Notes under the pieces: generated by a model
Told to the model about the DNA's origin: nothing
What the model saw: the letters and a program-made list of their open reading frames with translations, nothing else
The model's database searches: none
Program-made: the position numbers and the translations under genes
Assembly: GCF_000738085.1 (NCBI RefSeq)
Contig: NZ_JPRS01000002.1
Location: 1 to 64,000 of the forward strand
Length of the DNA stretch: 64,000 nt
Reading direction: 5' to 3'
From: Cryobacterium sp. MLB-32
GTDB lineage: Bacteria > Actinomycetota > Actinomycetes > Actinomycetales > Microbacteriaceae
Part shown: one piece after another, positions 36,634-45,520 of the stretch
Numbering within the stretch: position 1 is the first letter of the stretch
How the letters are laid out: every line of letters starts with the position of its first letter

Positions 36634-37005
36634 ATGGAACCCCTGGTCACCGCCCGCGTCGATAGCTGGACATGGGGGGTGCGCCTGTTCAAGACACGGT
36701 CCATGGCCACGGCTGCCTGCCGGGCCGGGCATGTGCGCGTGAACGGCGACAAAGCCAAGGCTGCCCAGTCCCTGCGAATCGGCGACGAGGTACGCGTGCG
36801 AAGCGATGGCTTCGACCGGGTTCTGATCGTGTCACGACTGATCGTCAAGCGCGTGGGCGCGATCGTTGCCGCCGAGTGCTTCGTCGACCATACGCCTCCG
36901 CCGCCGGCCCGCGAGGAAGTCGCCATGGTCCCGGTACGGGATCGGGGCGCCGGGCGCCCCACTAAACGCGAACGCCGCGACATCGAAGAACTCCGCGGGT
37001 ATTAG
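36634..37005 (+). CDS. S4-domain RNA-binding protein (Hsp15-like)
   Basis: 123 aa. The S4 fold is clear: ARVDSWTWGVRLFKTRSMATAACRAGHVRVNGDKAKAAQSLRIGDEVRV. Related to Hsp15, which recycles stalled 50S subunits carrying nascent chains. The basic tail (GRPTKRERRDIEELRG) is typical for actinobacterial members. Tail-to-tail with csrA, 17 nt apart. Confidence 0.9.
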   Translation: MEPLVTARVDSWTWGVRLFKTRSMATAACRAGHVRVNGDKAKAAQSLRIGDEVRVRSDGFDRVLIVSRLIVKRVGAIVAAECFVDHTPPPPAREEVAMVPVRDRGAGRPTKRERRDIEELRGY

Positions 37006-37022
37006 GCAGAGGATGGCGGCCC

Positions 37023-37379
37023 TCAGGCCTCCGGGAGCGGCGGCCTTGCCTGAAGTGTCGGGGCGACGACCTCGGTCTCGGTCTCGGTCTCGGTCGGAAC
37101 CGGTGCCGTCGGGCCATCGAGAAGCGGACGCGTGGACGGCACCCGCAGGCCCAAGAGCCCGAGATTGCGCTTGATGCGCTGTTCCGCTTCGGCATCGACC
37201 GCAGTCGCTGCCAGATTGGCCTCGCCCACGGCACGAACGACTTCGTCACGCTGAATCTTGACCCCGCGCGGAGCATCAATTCCGATCCGTACGCTGTCTC
37301 CACGGGCATCGAGAATTGTGATGACGATATCGTCACCGATGAGGATCTTCTCCCCCGGTTTGCGTGTCAGAACCAGCAT
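37023..37379 (-). CDS. csrA: Carbon storage regulator CsrA with long C-terminal extension
   Basis: 118 aa. Residues 1-60 are canonical (MLVLTRKPGEKILIGDDIVI...RIGIDAPRGVKIQRDEV). CsrA is usually 60-75 aa; the extra 45-50 residues are Pro/Thr/Glu-rich and include TETETETE encoded by four CTCGGT repeats (37071-37094). CsrA binds GGA loops in mRNA and in Gram-positives represses flagellin translation until sequestered by FliW; no fliW is seen in this window. Last gene of the flagellar block. Confidence 0.93.
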   Translation of the reverse strand: MLVLTRKPGEKILIGDDIVITILDARGDSVRIGIDAPRGVKIQRDEVVRAVGEANLAATAVDAEAEQRIKRNLGLLGLRVPSTRPLLDGPTAPVPTETETETEVVAPTLQARPPLPEA

Positions 37380-37448
37380 TCGTTCAGCCTATCGCGACCT
37401 GTCGGCCGCACCCTCTCCAGGGGCCGCCGCGCGTCGTCCTGACGGCGG

Positions 37449-38330
37449 CTAAGCGTTCGCGAACTCGATCCAGCGAACGGGCAACCGCAGGTCAGACACC
37501 GTGCCAGGTGTGGCAGTGAGTTCGGCGCCGAGCGCGGCAACGGCGTCGATCTGAACCGATTCCCCAACGGCAGTCACCCAACGAGCGGTGTCGTCCGCCT
37601 TACGTCCGGCATCCACCACGGCCCACACCTGATCGGCCCCGATGCTCTCTATGCTTGCGGTGCGCAGGGCGAGATCGATGGAGACGTCCACGCCGGGACG
37701 AGCCAGACCAAACGCGAGAAACGTCACCTGATCGAGTTCGACTCCGCGCGCGCGCGCGGCCAGGGCCTGTCGCCGGTCATCGATCCTGTCGAGTCCCGCC
37801 ACGACAAGGGAGCCGCCCACGCGCAGATCGGCGCCGGTCGCTGTGAGCACCATCGTTCGCGCCACCTCCAGGGCCTCCACGGTGAGACCGATCACGAGCA
37901 CGAGATCGCCGGCTGCCGTCAGCGGAGCGGGAGCCTGTCGATGAAAGCCGTGGGACGCCGCTGCCGGGACGTGCCGTGCCGTCGCGAAGGTGAGATCGTC
38001 CATGAGAGCGGCGAAATCCTCCGACTCGGTAGATACCTCCGGTTCGCTCGTGAGCCCGTTGCTGCGCGCCTCGGCCGCATCGGCAACGTCCAACAACGCT
38101 GCGATGCCGAGTCGCGCCGGCACGTCCAGCAGGGCACGCACCGCGCGACGCTCCGAAGGCCAGACCTCCACGGTCGCTTCGAAGTGCTGGCGTGCGAAGA
38201 ATCCACGCACTCCGCCCACGGTGACACGCTCGGCCGATACGATCCGCGCATCCGGTCCGTGCTCGAGGCGAACCTGGTCCTGCAGCTCCTGCAGGGACGC
38301 GCCCTTAAGCAGAAAGTGATTCGGCTCCAC
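37449..38330 (-). CDS. FlhF-like protein with degenerate SRP-GTPase domain
   Basis: 293 aa. The first 50 residues match the FlhF N-terminus (LQELQDQVRLEHGPDARIVSAERV.VGGVRGFF) and the gene lies right after flhA, the flhF position. The expected Walker A (GPTGVGKTTT) is replaced by VIGLTVEALEVARTM and no DTAGR motif is present, though VWAVVDAGRKADD sits at the equivalent place. Probably a non-GTPase FlhF derivative. GTG 38330 with GGAGTG upstream overlaps flhA by 26 nt. Confidence 0.75.
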   Translation of the reverse strand: MEPNHFLLKGASLQELQDQVRLEHGPDARIVSAERVTVGGVRGFFARQHFEATVEVWPSERRAVRALLDVPARLGIAALLDVADAAEARSNGLTSEPEVSTESEDFAALMDDLTFATARHVPAAASHGFHRQAPAPLTAAGDLVLVIGLTVEALEVARTMVLTATGADLRVGGSLVVAGLDRIDDRRQALAARARGVELDQVTFLAFGLARPGVDVSIDLALRTASIESIGADQVWAVVDAGRKADDTARWVTAVGESVQIDAVAALGAELTATPGTVSDLRLPVRWIEFANA

Positions 38331-40356
38331 GAACCACTCCCACCGTCTCGATCGTCACGTTGGCCGACGTGACCTCCTGATACGAGAGTACCGGGAGCCC
38401 ACCGGACTGGGTTGAGACCAGCCGGCGGATGGCCGGACGCAACGCCGGCGCGCAGACGAGCACGGCGCTCAGCCCGCTCGCCTCAATTGCGGCCACAGAC
38501 GTTCGAACGCTCGACAGCACGGTCTCGATCTTTGCGGCGTCCATCATGATCTGAGTGCCCTGCTCGGAGGGCCGCATTCCTTCCAGCATCGACTGTTCAA
38601 GAGTCGGCTCGATCATGATGACACGCAACAGACTACCGTCGAGGTACTGAACGGTCAGGGCAGGCCCCAGGGCCTGCCGCGCCGCTTCGATGAGACCTTC
38701 CGGGTCGCTGCTCACCTTGGCTCGCAGCGACAGGGCCTCATAGATGCGGGGAAGATCGTTGATGGGTATCCCCTCGATCAGCAGGCCCTGCAAGACCCGT
38801 TGCACCTCGGCCAGGGAGAGCAAACTCGGTATGAGATCGTCGACAGCAGCGGGGTTGACCTGCTTGACGCCGTCGGTCAGTACGCGCACGTCTTCTCGCG
38901 TGAGAAGTCGTGCGGCGTTGAGCGAGATGATCGATGACAGGTGAGTGATGAGCACGGACACCCGGTCGATCACGGTGGCACCGGTCATCTCGGCGCTGTG
39001 CCGCATCTCGCTCGGTACCCACTTGCCGGCCAGGCCGAAGACCGGCTCAACGGTCACCACGCCCGGCAGGTTGTCGAGTGCCTCGCCCAGAGCGAGTACT
39101 TTGCCCGACGGGGCGAGACCACGCCCGTATTCCACTCCGGCAATGCGAATGGAATACGTCGATGCCGGCAGCTCGACGCTGTCGCGGGTGCGCACGGGAG
39201 GCACGACGACACCCAGGTCGAGGGCGATCTTGCGGCGCAGGCCCCGCACACGAGCGAGGAGGTCGTCGGAGGCTCCGGAGACCAAATCCACGAGGTCGGG
39301 AGCCAGCATGATCTCCAGGGCATGAACCCGCATCTGCTCGATCAGGTCTTCCGGCGTGTCCGCGCGGGGCGCGGTCTTCTCGGCCGCGAGGCTCGCATCC
39401 GCTGCCGCCTGCTTGGAGGTCTCTCCCGATTTCATGCGTTGCCCGATCACGATCAACGCCACGCCCACAATGAGGAACGGGAAGATGGGCATGCCGGGGA
39501 TGATCGCCATCAAGATCGCTGCCGAACCGGCGATCGTGAGCGCGTAGCGTGACTGGGACAGCTGCGCCGAGGCCGTGGACCCGATATCCGTTTCCGCGTT
39601 CGAGCGGGTGACGATCATGCCGGTGGATACAGCCATGAGGAGCGCGGGAATCTGGGTGACGAGGCCGTCGCCGATCGTCAGCAGCGCGTAGGTGTTGAGT
39701 GCCTCGCTGACCTCCATGCCCTTCTGCAGCATACCGATCGCGATGCCGCCCACGAGGTTGATGATGATGATGATGATGCCGGCGATCGCATCTCCCTTGA
39801 CGAACTTCGAAGCGCCGTCCATCGCGCCGTAGAAGTCGGCCTCCGCTGACACCTCCGCGCGGCGATCCTTCGCCTGCGCGTCGGTGATCTGGCCCGCGTT
39901 CAGGTCCGCGTCAATGGCCATCTGCTTGCCAGGCATGGCGTCGAGGGTGAAACGAGCTCCGACCTCGGCCACGCGCTCGGCGCCCTTGGTGACCACGACG
40001 AACTGGATGACCACGAGGATGAGGAAGATGACGGCGCCGATAATGATCGATCCGCCCACGGCGACATGTCCGAAAGCCTCGATCACCTGGCCGGCGTAGC
40101 CGTCCCCGAGAACCAGGCGGGTGGAAGCCACGTTGAGGCCGAGCCGGAACAGCGTTGCCACCAGCAGCAGCGAGGGGAAAACCGAGAAGTCGAGGGGCTT
40201 CTTCACGAACATCGTGGTGAGCAGCGTGACGAGCGCCAGCATGATGTTCACGATGATGAGCATGTCGAGCATGACCGCCGGGATCGGCACGACAAGCAGC
40301 AGAATGATGCCGACCACTCCGACAGGCACGGCAAGCTTGGTGAGATTGCGATTCAC
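38305..40356 (-). CDS. flhA: Flagellar export gate protein FlhA
   Basis: 683 aa. Eight N-terminal membrane helices with FRLGLNVASTRLVL and the conserved cytoplasmic loop GGARFTLDAMPGKQMAID-like block (here EVGARFTLDAMPGKQM), followed by a large cytosolic domain that binds chaperone-substrate complexes. Full length. Starts just after flhB (gap 1 nt). Confidence 0.96.
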   Translation of the reverse strand: MNRNLTKLAVPVGVVGIILLLVVPIPAVMLDMLIIVNIMLALVTLLTTMFVKKPLDFSVFPSLLLVATLFRLGLNVASTRLVLGDGYAGQVIEAFGHVAVGGSIIIGAVIFLILVVIQFVVVTKGAERVAEVGARFTLDAMPGKQMAIDADLNAGQITDAQAKDRRAEVSAEADFYGAMDGASKFVKGDAIAGIIIIIINLVGGIAIGMLQKGMEVSEALNTYALLTIGDGLVTQIPALLMAVSTGMIVTRSNAETDIGSTASAQLSQSRYALTIAGSAAILMAIIPGMPIFPFLIVGVALIVIGQRMKSGETSKQAAADASLAAEKTAPRADTPEDLIEQMRVHALEIMLAPDLVDLVSGASDDLLARVRGLRRKIALDLGVVVPPVRTRDSVELPASTYSIRIAGVEYGRGLAPSGKVLALGEALDNLPGVVTVEPVFGLAGKWVPSEMRHSAEMTGATVIDRVSVLITHLSSIISLNAARLLTREDVRVLTDGVKQVNPAAVDDLIPSLLSLAEVQRVLQGLLIEGIPINDLPRIYEALSLRAKVSSDPEGLIEAARQALGPALTVQYLDGSLLRVIMIEPTLEQSMLEGMRPSEQGTQIMMDAAKIETVLSSVRTSVAAIEASGLSAVLVCAPALRPAIRRLVSTQSGGLPVLSYQEVTSANVTIETVGVVRGAESLSA

Positions 40357-40357
40357 G

Positions 40358-41503
40358 TCAATTGCCTCCGGTGGTCGTGGCGAACGATGGTCTGGTTGGT
40401 GTGGGTGGTGCAGGCGGCGGTGCGGCCTGCGCCGTCATGGTGTGCACCCCGCCGCCGCCGCGCCCCTTGAGGGCCATGACGAAGGCGAGCACGCGGGCGA
40501 CCGAGTTATACATGTCGACGGGGATTTCCTCGCCGATCTCGCACGCGCCGTGCAGGGCACGCGCAAGAGGAATGTCCTGCACGATGGGGACCTGGTCCGT
40601 TTCCGCCTGCTCACGGATGCGAGTGGCGATGTGGCCGACGCCCTTGGCGACTACGCGCGGGGCGGATTTGCCGGGCTCGTAGCTCAGGGCCACGGCCACG
40701 TGCGTGGGGTTGACCAGCACGACGTCGGCATCCGTCACAGAGGAGATCATGCGGTTGCGACTCATGGCCAGCTGGCGAGCACGGCGCTGGGACTTGATCA
40801 TCGGATCGCCCTCCGATGCCTTGTTCTCGTCGCGCACTTCCTTCTTGGTCATGCGCGTCTTCTTGCGGTTGCGACGCATCACGACGAAGACGTCCGCTGC
40901 CGCCAGGATGAGCCCGGCGATCACCGCGGAACGCAGAAGGGCACCGGCGCCGTCGCCGGCCGCTCCGATGAGTTCCATCACGGGGAGTCCCCCGGCGGTC
41001 ATCATGACCGGCATGAGGCCTTGGATCACCCAGACCAGGACGAGGCCGACGACCGCGGTTTTAAGCAGGGATTTCACTCCCTCCCACAGCGCCTGACCAC
41101 CGAATACCCGCTTGAGGCCTGTGACGATGTTGAACTGCTCGAACTTGCCCTCGAACTTCTTGAAGTGGATCCCGCCCTGAAGCGCGGCCCCGAACAGCAC
41201 GACACCCACCACCAGGAGCAGCATCGGTGTGAGGACGCCGGCCATCGATGCCATTCCGTCCCCGAGCGCCGTGACGGCCTCGAGGGGATCGGGATTCGTG
41301 ATCAGCCCCTTGATCGTGAACATCTGGTCGCTGCCGGCCTCAGCACCGGCCGCGATGGTGGCGGGGATCATGACGGCAGCCGCTCCCACTCCAAGCCAGG
41401 CCGTGACGTCTTGCGACTTCGACAGTTGGCCTTTGGCGCGCACCTCTTTCATGCGCTTGGGGGTCGCGAGCTCGGTCTTCTCGCCGGAATCGGCCTCTGG
41501 CAT
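40358..41503 (-). CDS. flhB: Flagellar export switch protein FlhB
   Basis: 381 aa. EKTELATPKRMKEVRAKGQLSKSQD N-terminus, four membrane helices, and the autocleavage site N265-P266-T267-H268 (VLVNPTHVAVAL) that switches export from hook to filament substrates. The C-terminus is extended and Pro-rich. fliR lies immediately upstream. Confidence 0.96.
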   Translation of the reverse strand: MPEADSGEKTELATPKRMKEVRAKGQLSKSQDVTAWLGVGAAAVMIPATIAAGAEAGSDQMFTIKGLITNPDPLEAVTALGDGMASMAGVLTPMLLLVVGVVLFGAALQGGIHFKKFEGKFEQFNIVTGLKRVFGGQALWEGVKSLLKTAVVGLVLVWVIQGLMPVMMTAGGLPVMELIGAAGDGAGALLRSAVIAGLILAAADVFVVMRRNRKKTRMTKKEVRDENKASEGDPMIKSQRRARQLAMSRNRMISSVTDADVVLVNPTHVAVALSYEPGKSAPRVVAKGVGHIATRIREQAETDQVPIVQDIPLARALHGACEIGEEIPVDMYNSVARVLAFVMALKGRGGGGVHTMTAQAAPPPAPPTPTRPSFATTTGGN

Positions 41504-42262
41504 CTAGTTCACCCCCATCAGCGCGTCAACGGCGTCACCGGTGAGCGTGGAGACGATGTGCGGGAGGGCGACGTAGACGGTCGCGGCGAGGGTCAGGGTG
41601 ATCAGGATCTTGAGGGGGAAGCCCAGGGCGAACGCGTTGAGCGCAGGGGCGACCCGGGTGATGAGGCCGAGGCCGGCATCCGCCAGGAAGAGCACCACCA
41701 GGAGCGGGCCGGCGATCTGCACGGCGGCCAGGAACATCTGGCTCACCGAACCGATCAGGGCCTGCACTGGGGCTGCCATGTCGATGCCGCCGCCGAGCGG
41801 CAGGGCGTTAAACGACCGAACGAGTCCGCCGATGATGAGCTGGTACCCGCCGGAAGCGAAGAGGAGGGCGAGGGCTGTCATCTGGAACAACCGGGTGAAC
41901 TGGGCGCCGTTGACCATGGACTGCGGGTCATAGCCTTGGGCCATTTGGAATCCGCTGAACATGTCGATCAGGCCACCGGCCGACTGCACGGCGGCGAAAA
42001 TGACAAACACCAGAAACCCGAGCAGCGCGCCGACCAGGATCTCAAGCACGAGCGCTCCAAAGAATCCCGCGGTGCTCAGCGACTCATAGGTCGCTGTGAC
42101 GCGCGGCGAAACAGCGAGGGCCAGCCCGATGCCGAGCATCGCCTTGATCCGCAGGGGAAAGGCATTGTAGGAAAAGGGCGGGGCGATCACGAGAAACGCG
42201 ATCATCCGCACTCCCGCGAGCATGACGGCTTCTATCCAGGCCTGGTTGAGGACGAATTCCAC
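41504..42262 (-). CDS. fliR: Flagellar biosynthesis protein FliR
   Basis: 252 aa export-gate membrane protein with six or so helices; APPFSYNAFPLRIKAMLGIGLAL and ADAGLGLITRVAPALNAFALGFPLK are typical. Adjacent to fliQ and flhB with no gaps. Confidence 0.95.
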   Translation of the reverse strand: MEFVLNQAWIEAVMLAGVRMIAFLVIAPPFSYNAFPLRIKAMLGIGLALAVSPRVTATYESLSTAGFFGALVLEILVGALLGFLVFVIFAAVQSAGGLIDMFSGFQMAQGYDPQSMVNGAQFTRLFQMTALALLFASGGYQLIIGGLVRSFNALPLGGGIDMAAPVQALIGSVSQMFLAAVQIAGPLLVVLFLADAGLGLITRVAPALNAFALGFPLKILITLTLAATVYVALPHIVSTLTGDAVDALMGVN

Positions 42263-42538
42263 CTAGCCGCCGCCGATCAGCGTGGGGATTTTGTCGAACA
42301 TGGCGTAGGTGAAGGACACTGATTCGGAAATCATCCAGTGCCCCGTGATCAGCAGCGCGATGGAAACGGCGATGGCCTTCGGCACGAATGACAGCGTCAC
42401 CTCCTGGATCTGAGTGATCGACTGAAGCAGCGAGATGGCGAATCCGACGACGAGCGCGGTGATGAGCACGGGCGCGGAGAGCTTCGCTGCGAGCCACAGC
42501 GCCTGCAGGCCGATGTCGAGAACGGCGTTCGCGTCCAT
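42263..42538 (-). CDS. fliQ: Flagellar biosynthesis protein FliQ
   Basis: 91 aa, two transmembrane helices, with the conserved SITQIQEVTLSFVPK loop. Overlaps fliP by 1 nt and abuts fliR. Confidence 0.95.
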   Translation of the reverse strand: MDANAVLDIGLQALWLAAKLSAPVLITALVVGFAISLLQSITQIQEVTLSFVPKAIAVSIALLITGHWMISESVSFTYAMFDKIPTLIGGG

Positions 42539-43428
42539 CAGCCGACCCGATAACTGCCGATAAGCGAGGTGATGATGAGCCCCCAGCCGTCGACGAGAAC
42601 AAAAAGCAGGATCTTGAACGGGAGTGAGATCATCACAGGCGGAAGCATCATCATGCCCATCGACATCAACGCGGCAGAGACCACGATGTCGATGACGAGG
42701 AACGGAATGAAGATGACAAAGCCAATGATGAATGCCGCGCGCAGCTCGGAGATCATGAAGGCCGGAATGAGCGTCAGGAGCTCCACGTCATCGGGGCTCG
42801 CCGGGTTCTCCTGGCCGGCGGCCCGGGTCATCAGAGCGAGGTCTTCCTCGCGGGTATTGGCCATCATGAAGTGTTGGAGTGGTGTGGATGCCGCGGCGAG
42901 GGCATCCGTGAATGTCATGGTGCCGTCCAGGTACGGCGTGACGGCCAGGCTGTTGATGTCCGCGAGAACCGGCGCCATGATGAAGAGGGAGAGAAAAAGC
43001 GCGAGGCCGGCGAGCACCTGGTTGGGTGGAATCGACGGGAGCGCCAGAGCGTTACGGGTCATGGCGAGCACCACGAAGATCTTGGTGAAGCTTGTCATCA
43101 TCAGCAGGAGCGCCGGGGCCACCGAGAGCAGCGTGATCCCCACGAGGGTGACGATGGCAGAGGACGGCGCACCATTCGGGCCGTTGATGTCGATCGTCAG
43201 GCCGCCTTCGCCGGAGCTCGGGTCGAGCGGGGCGACGGGGGCCGTTGGGTCGACCGGGTCAGTCGGCATCTTCGGGTCCACAGGCAGGGCGTGTCCGGCC
43301 GCAGCCGTGAACCACAGCAGGACTGCCGTGATGAGCAGGACGGCGGCCACCAGCAGGCTCAGCCGCACGTACAGCCGACGCTGCAGGGCAGCGGCAGACG
43401 GGGCGGGCCGCTGGGCCGGGGTGCTCAC
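42538..43428 (-). CDS. fliP: Flagellar biosynthesis protein FliP
   Basis: 296 aa. An unusual Ala/Pro-rich N-terminus precedes one helix, then an acidic proline-rich linker (PVDPKMPTDPVDPTAPVAPLDP). The FliP core follows with MMTSFTKIFVVLAMTRNALALPSIPPNQVLAGLALFL and the C-terminal ELRAAFIIGFVIFIPFLVIDIVV. GTG 43428 overlaps the fliO stop (GTGA). Confidence 0.95.
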   Translation of the reverse strand: MSTPAQRPAPSAAALQRRLYVRLSLLVAAVLLITAVLLWFTAAAGHALPVDPKMPTDPVDPTAPVAPLDPSSGEGGLTIDINGPNGAPSSAIVTLVGITLLSVAPALLLMMTSFTKIFVVLAMTRNALALPSIPPNQVLAGLALFLSLFIMAPVLADINSLAVTPYLDGTMTFTDALAAASTPLQHFMMANTREEDLALMTRAAGQENPASPDDVELLTLIPAFMISELRAAFIIGFVIFIPFLVIDIVVSAALMSMGMMMLPPVMISLPFKILLFVLVDGWGLIITSLIGSYRVG

Positions 43429-43862
43429 CGACCCTGCCGAAGGGCCGCGGCAGCCTGCTGCCACGTGGACGCGGAAAGAATAGACCCGCCGAGCGCGCCG
43501 GACGGGGCGGCCTTGCGGCGTGGGCGGAATTCGAGGGGTTCGCCCACGGTCGTATCGTCCTCGGTCACGGTGTTCAACGAGCGCGCGAATGCCTCGTGGC
43601 CGGTTGCCGGTACCGGTGTTTCACCGCCGTGCAAAACCGTCACGGACTGCTCCGTCACTCCCAGCACGAGGCGTTGGCCGTCAATGTCGACCACCACGAC
43701 GGATGCCTTCTGGCCGAGGCCTTGGCGACCCACCACGGTGACGAGGTTGGCTCCCCCGCGGGCACGAACACCCTTGGTGAAGCGACGTTGCATGTACCAG
43801 AGAAGGGCGAGAACGACGGAGAGGGACAGCACTACCCGCAACGCCACGATCAGGGTGTCCAC
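43425..43862 (-). CDS. fliO: Flagellar biosynthesis protein FliO
   Basis: 145 aa: one N-terminal transmembrane helix, basic linker, then the small cytosolic FliO domain (VTVVGRQGLGQKASVVVVDIDGQRLVLGVTEQSVTVL). Assists FliP assembly. GTG 43862 starts just after the fliN stop; no good SD, so probably coupled. Confidence 0.88.
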   Translation of the reverse strand: MDTLIVALRVVLSLSVVLALLWYMQRRFTKGVRARGGANLVTVVGRQGLGQKASVVVVDIDGQRLVLGVTEQSVTVLHGGETPVPATGHEAFARSLNTVTEDDTTVGEPLEFRPRRKAAPSGALGGSILSASTWQQAAAALRQGR

Positions 43863-43863
43863 C

Positions 43864-44574
43864 TTAGGAAGCGCTCTCCACCACGTCGAGAATCTGCGTG
43901 ATGCGAATCGCGTAATCCTGGTCGACGACGACGATCTCGCCATGGGCGATGAGTCGACCGTTGAGCATCACGTCGGCCGGGGCGCCCGCCGAGCGGTCGA
44001 GTTCGATGACGGCGCCGGGTTCGAGCGAAAGCACGTCCCGGACGGGCATGCGAGTATGCCCGATCTCGACCGTCAGGGCCATCCACACGTTGTTGATGCG
44101 CCCCAGGTTACTCACTGCGGAGGAGGAAGAAGAGCCCGGCGACGTGGTGGTCGCTGTGCCGTTCTTTCGCACGCGCATGGCGAACCACCCGGTCACCTCA
44201 CCGGCGGCGCCCAGTTCGAAAACACGGGTCTCCGCATCCGTGAACAGGGCCGAAGCGTCTTCAATCCGGGTGTCGCCGAGCACCCCAATGCCCAGTACAC
44301 CAGAGGCGCTCTCGAGCGACGGGCGTAGGACGTCGTGACTCGCGACGAGCGCCGATGTCGACCCGGACGCGGCGTCGAATGCCGCCGGGTCCATCAGGAC
44401 GATCGCAAGGTCGGCCGAGGTCGCACCCACAAATGAGGCCACCGCGGCCGACCCGACGCGGGCGCTCAACGCGGAACTTCCATGAGTTTCTATGGCGCGC
44501 AGGGGTACGCCGGTGGGAAGAACTCGGATCAGGGCGTCAACGGCGGACGCAGACAACACTCCGGTGTCGGTCAT
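43864..44574 (-). CDS. fliN: Flagellar motor switch protein FliN
   Basis: 236 aa, longer than E. coli FliN. The C-terminal SpoA domain is clear (VWMALTVEIGHTRMPVRDVLSLEPGAVIELDRSAGAPADVMLNG). The N-terminal part resembles the CheC/FliY-like extension seen in Gram-positives but without obvious phosphatase motifs. ATGA overlap with fliM. Confidence 0.92.
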   Translation of the reverse strand: MTDTGVLSASAVDALIRVLPTGVPLRAIETHGSSALSARVGSAAVASFVGATSADLAIVLMDPAAFDAASGSTSALVASHDVLRPSLESASGVLGIGVLGDTRIEDASALFTDAETRVFELGAAGEVTGWFAMRVRKNGTATTTSPGSSSSSAVSNLGRINNVWMALTVEIGHTRMPVRDVLSLEPGAVIELDRSAGAPADVMLNGRLIAHGEIVVVDQDYAIRITQILDVVESAS

Positions 44575-45494
44575 GGTGATTTCTCCTCGGTGTCGATCAC
44601 GATGCAGGCAAGACGGGAACCGTTCACGCCCACGGCGGCGGTGGCCAAAACCTGACTGTTGACGACAAGTTCGAGCGGGCGATGTTGCGGATGCGGGATG
44701 GCCAGCACGTCTCCGACGGCCAGGGTGAGTATGCGGTTGGGCAAGACCTGGATCGGATTAAGTCGAAGGGACACCTCGACCGGCACGAAAGCCAACTGCT
44801 GTTCAAGTCGTTCCCGGGCGTTTTCGGCAAGGCTCTTGGGGTTCGCCTCGCCGAGCTGGGGCATCAGTGCGTGCTCGGGGATGGCAATGGTGGCGATCAC
44901 AGGAGTCTCGTTGCCCGTTCGGATCCCGAAGGTGGCCACGATCATCAGGTCACCGGTGGCCGCTGCCTGCGCGAACTGAGAGTTGTACTGGATCCCGTCC
45001 ATCGTCACGTCGGTAAGAAGCAGGTCGCCGAGCGAATAGCGCAGGTCCTCAAGCCCCTCCTCGACGAGGTGGCGCACGAGCGCCTGCTCGATCGGGGTGA
45101 ACTTGCGTTCTTCCTTGGTTGCCTTGCTCCCGTTGCCGCCGAGCATGTGATCGACCCAACTCAAAGCGGTGCGGGTGGGGAACTGCATCACGGTCTTGGC
45201 GTCGATGCCGTCGATGCTGCACAGCACCATGGCGGTGGTGGACGGCAGGCTCGCGGCATACTCGTCGTAGGTTTGCATAAGCACCAGGTCGCAGGTCACC
45301 TGGCAGAGCAGACGAACACGGGCCGTGAGTTGCGTGCCCCACTGGCGAGCAAACGTTTCGAAGGCCAGTTCCAGAACGCGGCCGTGCTCACGCGCCAGGG
45401 TCGTGGGACGACGGAAGTCGTACACCTCGACCGTTTCGGGTGGCTTGGCGGGCACACCTCTGCTTACCTGTTCCTGGACCGTCACGTCTGGCAC
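44571..45494 (-). CDS. fliM: Flagellar motor switch protein FliM
   Basis: 307 aa. DFRRPTTLAREHGRVLELAFETFARQWGTQL begins the middle domain; the C-terminal SpoA domain is present. A short CheY-P-binding N-terminal peptide of the usual LSQxEIDALL type is not seen. The GTG at 45494 lies immediately after a sigma-28-like -10 element, so GTG 45485 on a leaderless transcript is an alternative start. Confidence 0.94.
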   Translation of the reverse strand: MPDVTVQEQVSRGVPAKPPETVEVYDFRRPTTLAREHGRVLELAFETFARQWGTQLTARVRLLCQVTCDLVLMQTYDEYAASLPSTTAMVLCSIDGIDAKTVMQFPTRTALSWVDHMLGGNGSKATKEERKFTPIEQALVRHLVEEGLEDLRYSLGDLLLTDVTMDGIQYNSQFAQAAATGDLMIVATFGIRTGNETPVIATIAIPEHALMPQLGEANPKSLAENARERLEQQLAFVPVEVSLRLNPIQVLPNRILTLAVGDVLAIPHPQHRPLELVVNSQVLATAAVGVNGSRLACIVIDTEEKSP

Positions 45495-45520
45495 TATCGG
45501 CCGGCGTCGCCGGGGCGTTA
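45494..45520 (-). promoter_or_regulatory. Sigma-28-like promoter for fliM
   Basis: On the minus strand: TAAC (45520-45517), 15-nt spacer, GCCGATAG (45501-45494), preceded by TC. Identical -35 and -10 boxes and spacing to the flgB and fliC sites. It is in the 30-nt motB-fliM gap. Confidence 0.75.

Noticed and set aside
40121-42322. Long open frame (733 codons) antisense to flhA, flhB and fliR
   Set aside because: Spans three well-supported opposite-strand genes and their boundaries; composition is shadow-like (Asp/His/Gly-rich).
42541-42575. GCCGATAA on the plus strand as a further sigma-28 site
   Set aside because: It is inside fliP coding sequence, opposite to all flagellar genes, and has no TAAC-like box 15 nt upstream.
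38305-45494. Non-flagellar type III secretion system
   Set aside because: Gene order, FliM/FliN, MotAB, hook, cap and flagellin genes show a flagellum; no needle, translocon or effector-chaperone genes.
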